A DNA stretch of 6,036 bases. Origin: Thiobacillaceae bacterium (GTDB taxonomy: Bacteria > Pseudomonadota > Gammaproteobacteria > Burkholderiales > Thiobacillaceae). The DNA lies in contig JAHENE010000099.1 of assembly GCA_024643305.1 (NCBI GenBank), positions 1,377 through 7,412 on the forward strand, read 5' to 3'. Below, in pieces: positions 4,728 to 6,036 of the stretch. How positions within the stretch are numbered: position 1 is the first letter of the stretch; every line of letters starts with the position of its first letter. A program made the position numbers and the translations under genes. The notes under the pieces were generated by a model that was not told where the DNA came from, did not search any database, and was given only the letters and a program-made list of their open reading frames with translations.

Positions 4728-6036
4728 TTAGAAACGGAATCCAAGGCCTAGGCGAGCAAGGCTCTCATGATTGTCGAAATTCATATCATCCGGATTGGCG
4801 CCACCCGCGTGCGTGGTCACGAAACCATATGAATCGTACGTGGTGTAGTTGTAATCCATACGCACAAATGTGTTGCGTGACGCCGGGATCTCGGCTCCTA
4901 GGCCAATGCGCGTGCCGTTGAGCCGATCGGTACGGTCGATCCATGCACCAGAACTGGCCCCCTTGTTGTAAATAGTGTTGAAACGCGTTTGTACCGCGCC
5001 GAACCGGCCGTATAACAGGCTGCCGTTATTTAGCGCGTAACCGATGCGCAGGCTGGCACCATAACCACCGCGTTTTTCCACTGAGAAATCCCTGCCACCC
5101 CCACCTACGGTGTCGCGCTGGTGGTGCCAACCGAAATTGGCCGCTTCGGTTTCCAGCTCCAAGCCGGCATAGAAATGGTCGAAGGTATAGCCGTAACCGG
5201 CGAAGAACCCGCCAGTAAAGCCAGGATTCGCAAAATCACCATAGAAATTGTAGGGGCCCTGATAAGTCGGAGGCGTCGTGTTATTGGACTCCAGTTGTGT
5301 CCCGGTGAGGGTTGTGTTCAGCGTTCCGTGCCCAACGGCTGCACCCACATAGAAGCCGCGTAACTCGGTCGGCAGTCGCTTGGCTACGCCCGGGTGTTCG
5401 CCACCAAAGCGCCAGCCCAGTCCAAGACTGAAGACGGAGTCGTTGATGTCGAATGTTTCCGTGGTGTAGGTGGTTGGCGCGTCGCCAGACTGGTAAGGAA
5501 CACCATAGCTGCCATAGTTTGTGAAGCTGTAATCCATCCGTACAAACAGGTTGGATGAAGCGGGGATTTCCAGTCCCACGCCCCAGCGTACGCCATTTTC
5601 ATCGCGGCCCTTGCCGTACGCGCCAGCCGGGGCGTACTGGTTTTCAGTGTAATAGGTATCGAAGTTGGTGTGAACCAGCCCCAGCTTGCCATACAGCAGG
5701 CCACCATCCAGAGCGTAGCCAACTTTGGCGCTCAGGCCGTAGCCGAAATTCTTGTCCACGTACATGGTGCGTGAATCAAGCTTGTCCTTGCTATGGAACC
5801 AGTCGACACTGCTGTCGCTGGTATCTAGCTCCGCACCGAGGTACCAGTGGTTGATCTCGGTGCCCCAACCCGCGAAGAGACCATAGGTCTCCCCGATGGC
5901 ACCCATGTCGCCTTCATCAAGGCCGCCGCCGCCGCGTGGGCCGCTGGTCGCTGTCATCAATCCGCCTTGACTAATCTGGGCGCCGAGGTAGAAACCCGAG
6001 TAAAGGCCCAAGGCGCCGGGTGCCATCGGTGCCCCA
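4728..6036 (-). CDS. Tandem-duplicated outer-membrane beta-barrel protein (5' end outside window)
   Basis: At least 435 residues are in frame to the window edge with no stop, so the true start and signal peptide lie to the right; the ATG at 6026 is probably internal. Numbered from that Met, two homologous halves are visible. Half 1 runs from LYSGFYLGAQ (8-17) to GLGWRF (202-207), half 2 from LRGFYVGAAV (222-231) to GLGFRF at the C-terminus (427-432). Each has alternating aromatic/small residues, paired glycines and repeated strands such as FVRMDYSFTNY / FVRMDYNYTTY and VGYALDGGLLYGKLG / IGYALNNGSLLYGRFG. The terminal Phe is the usual outer-membrane assembly signal. Each half resembles the eight-stranded OmpA-like or opacity-porin barrel group (OMP_b-brl type). 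Two separate small barrels or one large one are both possible. The ligand or role is unknown. A palindromic terminator-like element follows the stop. Confidence 0.88.
   Translation of the reverse strand, partial: GAPMAPGALGLYSGFYLGAQISQGGLMTATSGPRGGGGLDEGDMGAIGETYGLFAGWGTEINHWYLGAELDTSDSSVDWFHSKDKLDSRTMYVDKNFGYGLSAKVGYALDGGLLYGKLGLVHTNFDTYYTENQYAPAGAYGKGRDENGVRWGVGLEIPASSNLFVRMDYSFTNYGSYGVPYQSGDAPTTYTTETFDINDSVFSLGLGWRFGGEHPGVAKRLPTELRGFYVGAAVGHGTLNTTLTGTQLESNNTTPPTYQGPYNFYGDFANPGFTGGFFAGYGYTFDHFYAGLELETEAANFGWHHQRDTVGGGGRDFSVEKRGGYGASLRIGYALNNGSLLYGRFGAVQTRFNTIYNKGASSGAWIDRTDRLNGTRIGLGAEIPASRNTFVRMDYNYTTYDSYGFVTTHAGGANPDDMNFDNHESLARLGLGFRF
4731..5363 (-). repeat. Barrel repeat unit 2 (C-terminal half)
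   Basis: This unit encodes about 211 residues from LRGFYVGAAV to the C-terminal GLGFRF. It is joined to unit 1 by a 14-residue linker rich in Pro, Gly and charged residues (GGEHPGVAKRLPTE). It is longer than unit 1, mainly through a loop between the first two strands (around LTGTQLESNNTTPPTYQGP). The codons have diverged well beyond the protein similarity, so the duplication is old. Confidence 0.85.
5406..6005 (-). repeat. Barrel repeat unit 1 (N-terminal half)
   Basis: This unit encodes about 200 residues from LYSGFYLGAQ to GLGWRF. It aligns along its length with the second unit: GFYLGA/GFYVGA, LFAGWG/FFAGYG, YLGAELDT/YAGLELET, VGYAL/IGYAL, LEIPASSNLFVRMDY/AEIPASRNTFVRMDY and SLGLGWRF/RLGLGFRF. 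It carries its own barrel-type C-terminal ending, although it is internal to the protein. Confidence 0.85.

Noticed and set aside
1..6036. CRISPR array, tRNA, rRNA or insertion sequence
   Set aside because: No regularly spaced direct repeats, no cloverleaf, no transposase motifs and no terminal inverted repeats with target duplications were seen.

Overview
The window looks like a chromosomal segment of a betaproteobacterium. The strongest evidence is an S-adenosylhomocysteine (SAH) riboswitch directly ahead of ahcY, followed at once by metF, an arrangement known mainly from Beta- and some Gammaproteobacteria. The genus cannot be fixed from the sequence alone. The right half encodes Gram-negative envelope proteins: exported, low-complexity proteins and an outer-membrane beta-barrel.

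Left half, + strand (1-2392): an SAH aptamer (9-100), a possible hairpin masking the ribosome binding site (97-136), ahcY (136-1554) and metF (1559-2392). Together they form a methyl-cycle operon. AhcY clears SAH to homocysteine and adenosine, and MetF makes the 5-methyl-tetrahydrofolate used to remethylate homocysteine to methionine. SAH build-up should switch the operon on.

Middle, + strand (2393-2995): a 115-base gap with a possible ECF/sigma-E-type promoter, then a small exported Lys/Glu/Gln-rich protein (2508-2927) built from two copies of a ~36-residue unit. A strong hairpin at 2968-2995 ends this gene and also the opposing transcription unit.

Right half, - strand (3010-6036): three genes read leftward. 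The first is a tandemly duplicated outer-membrane barrel whose 5' end lies beyond the window (4728-6036). A 34-bp palindrome with a T-tract, probably its terminator, follows. Next come a 392-residue exported protein of unknown function with a Gly-rich N-terminus and Asn-x-Asp-Gly turns (3402-4580), a 10-bp intercistronic hairpin, and a 109-residue His/Gly-rich exported protein (3010-3339). The last two probably share a transcript. They also share a Gly-rich stretch followed by a Lys-Ile-Phe motif, which suggests related or cooperating surface or periplasmic roles. This three-gene set is the least explained part of the window.
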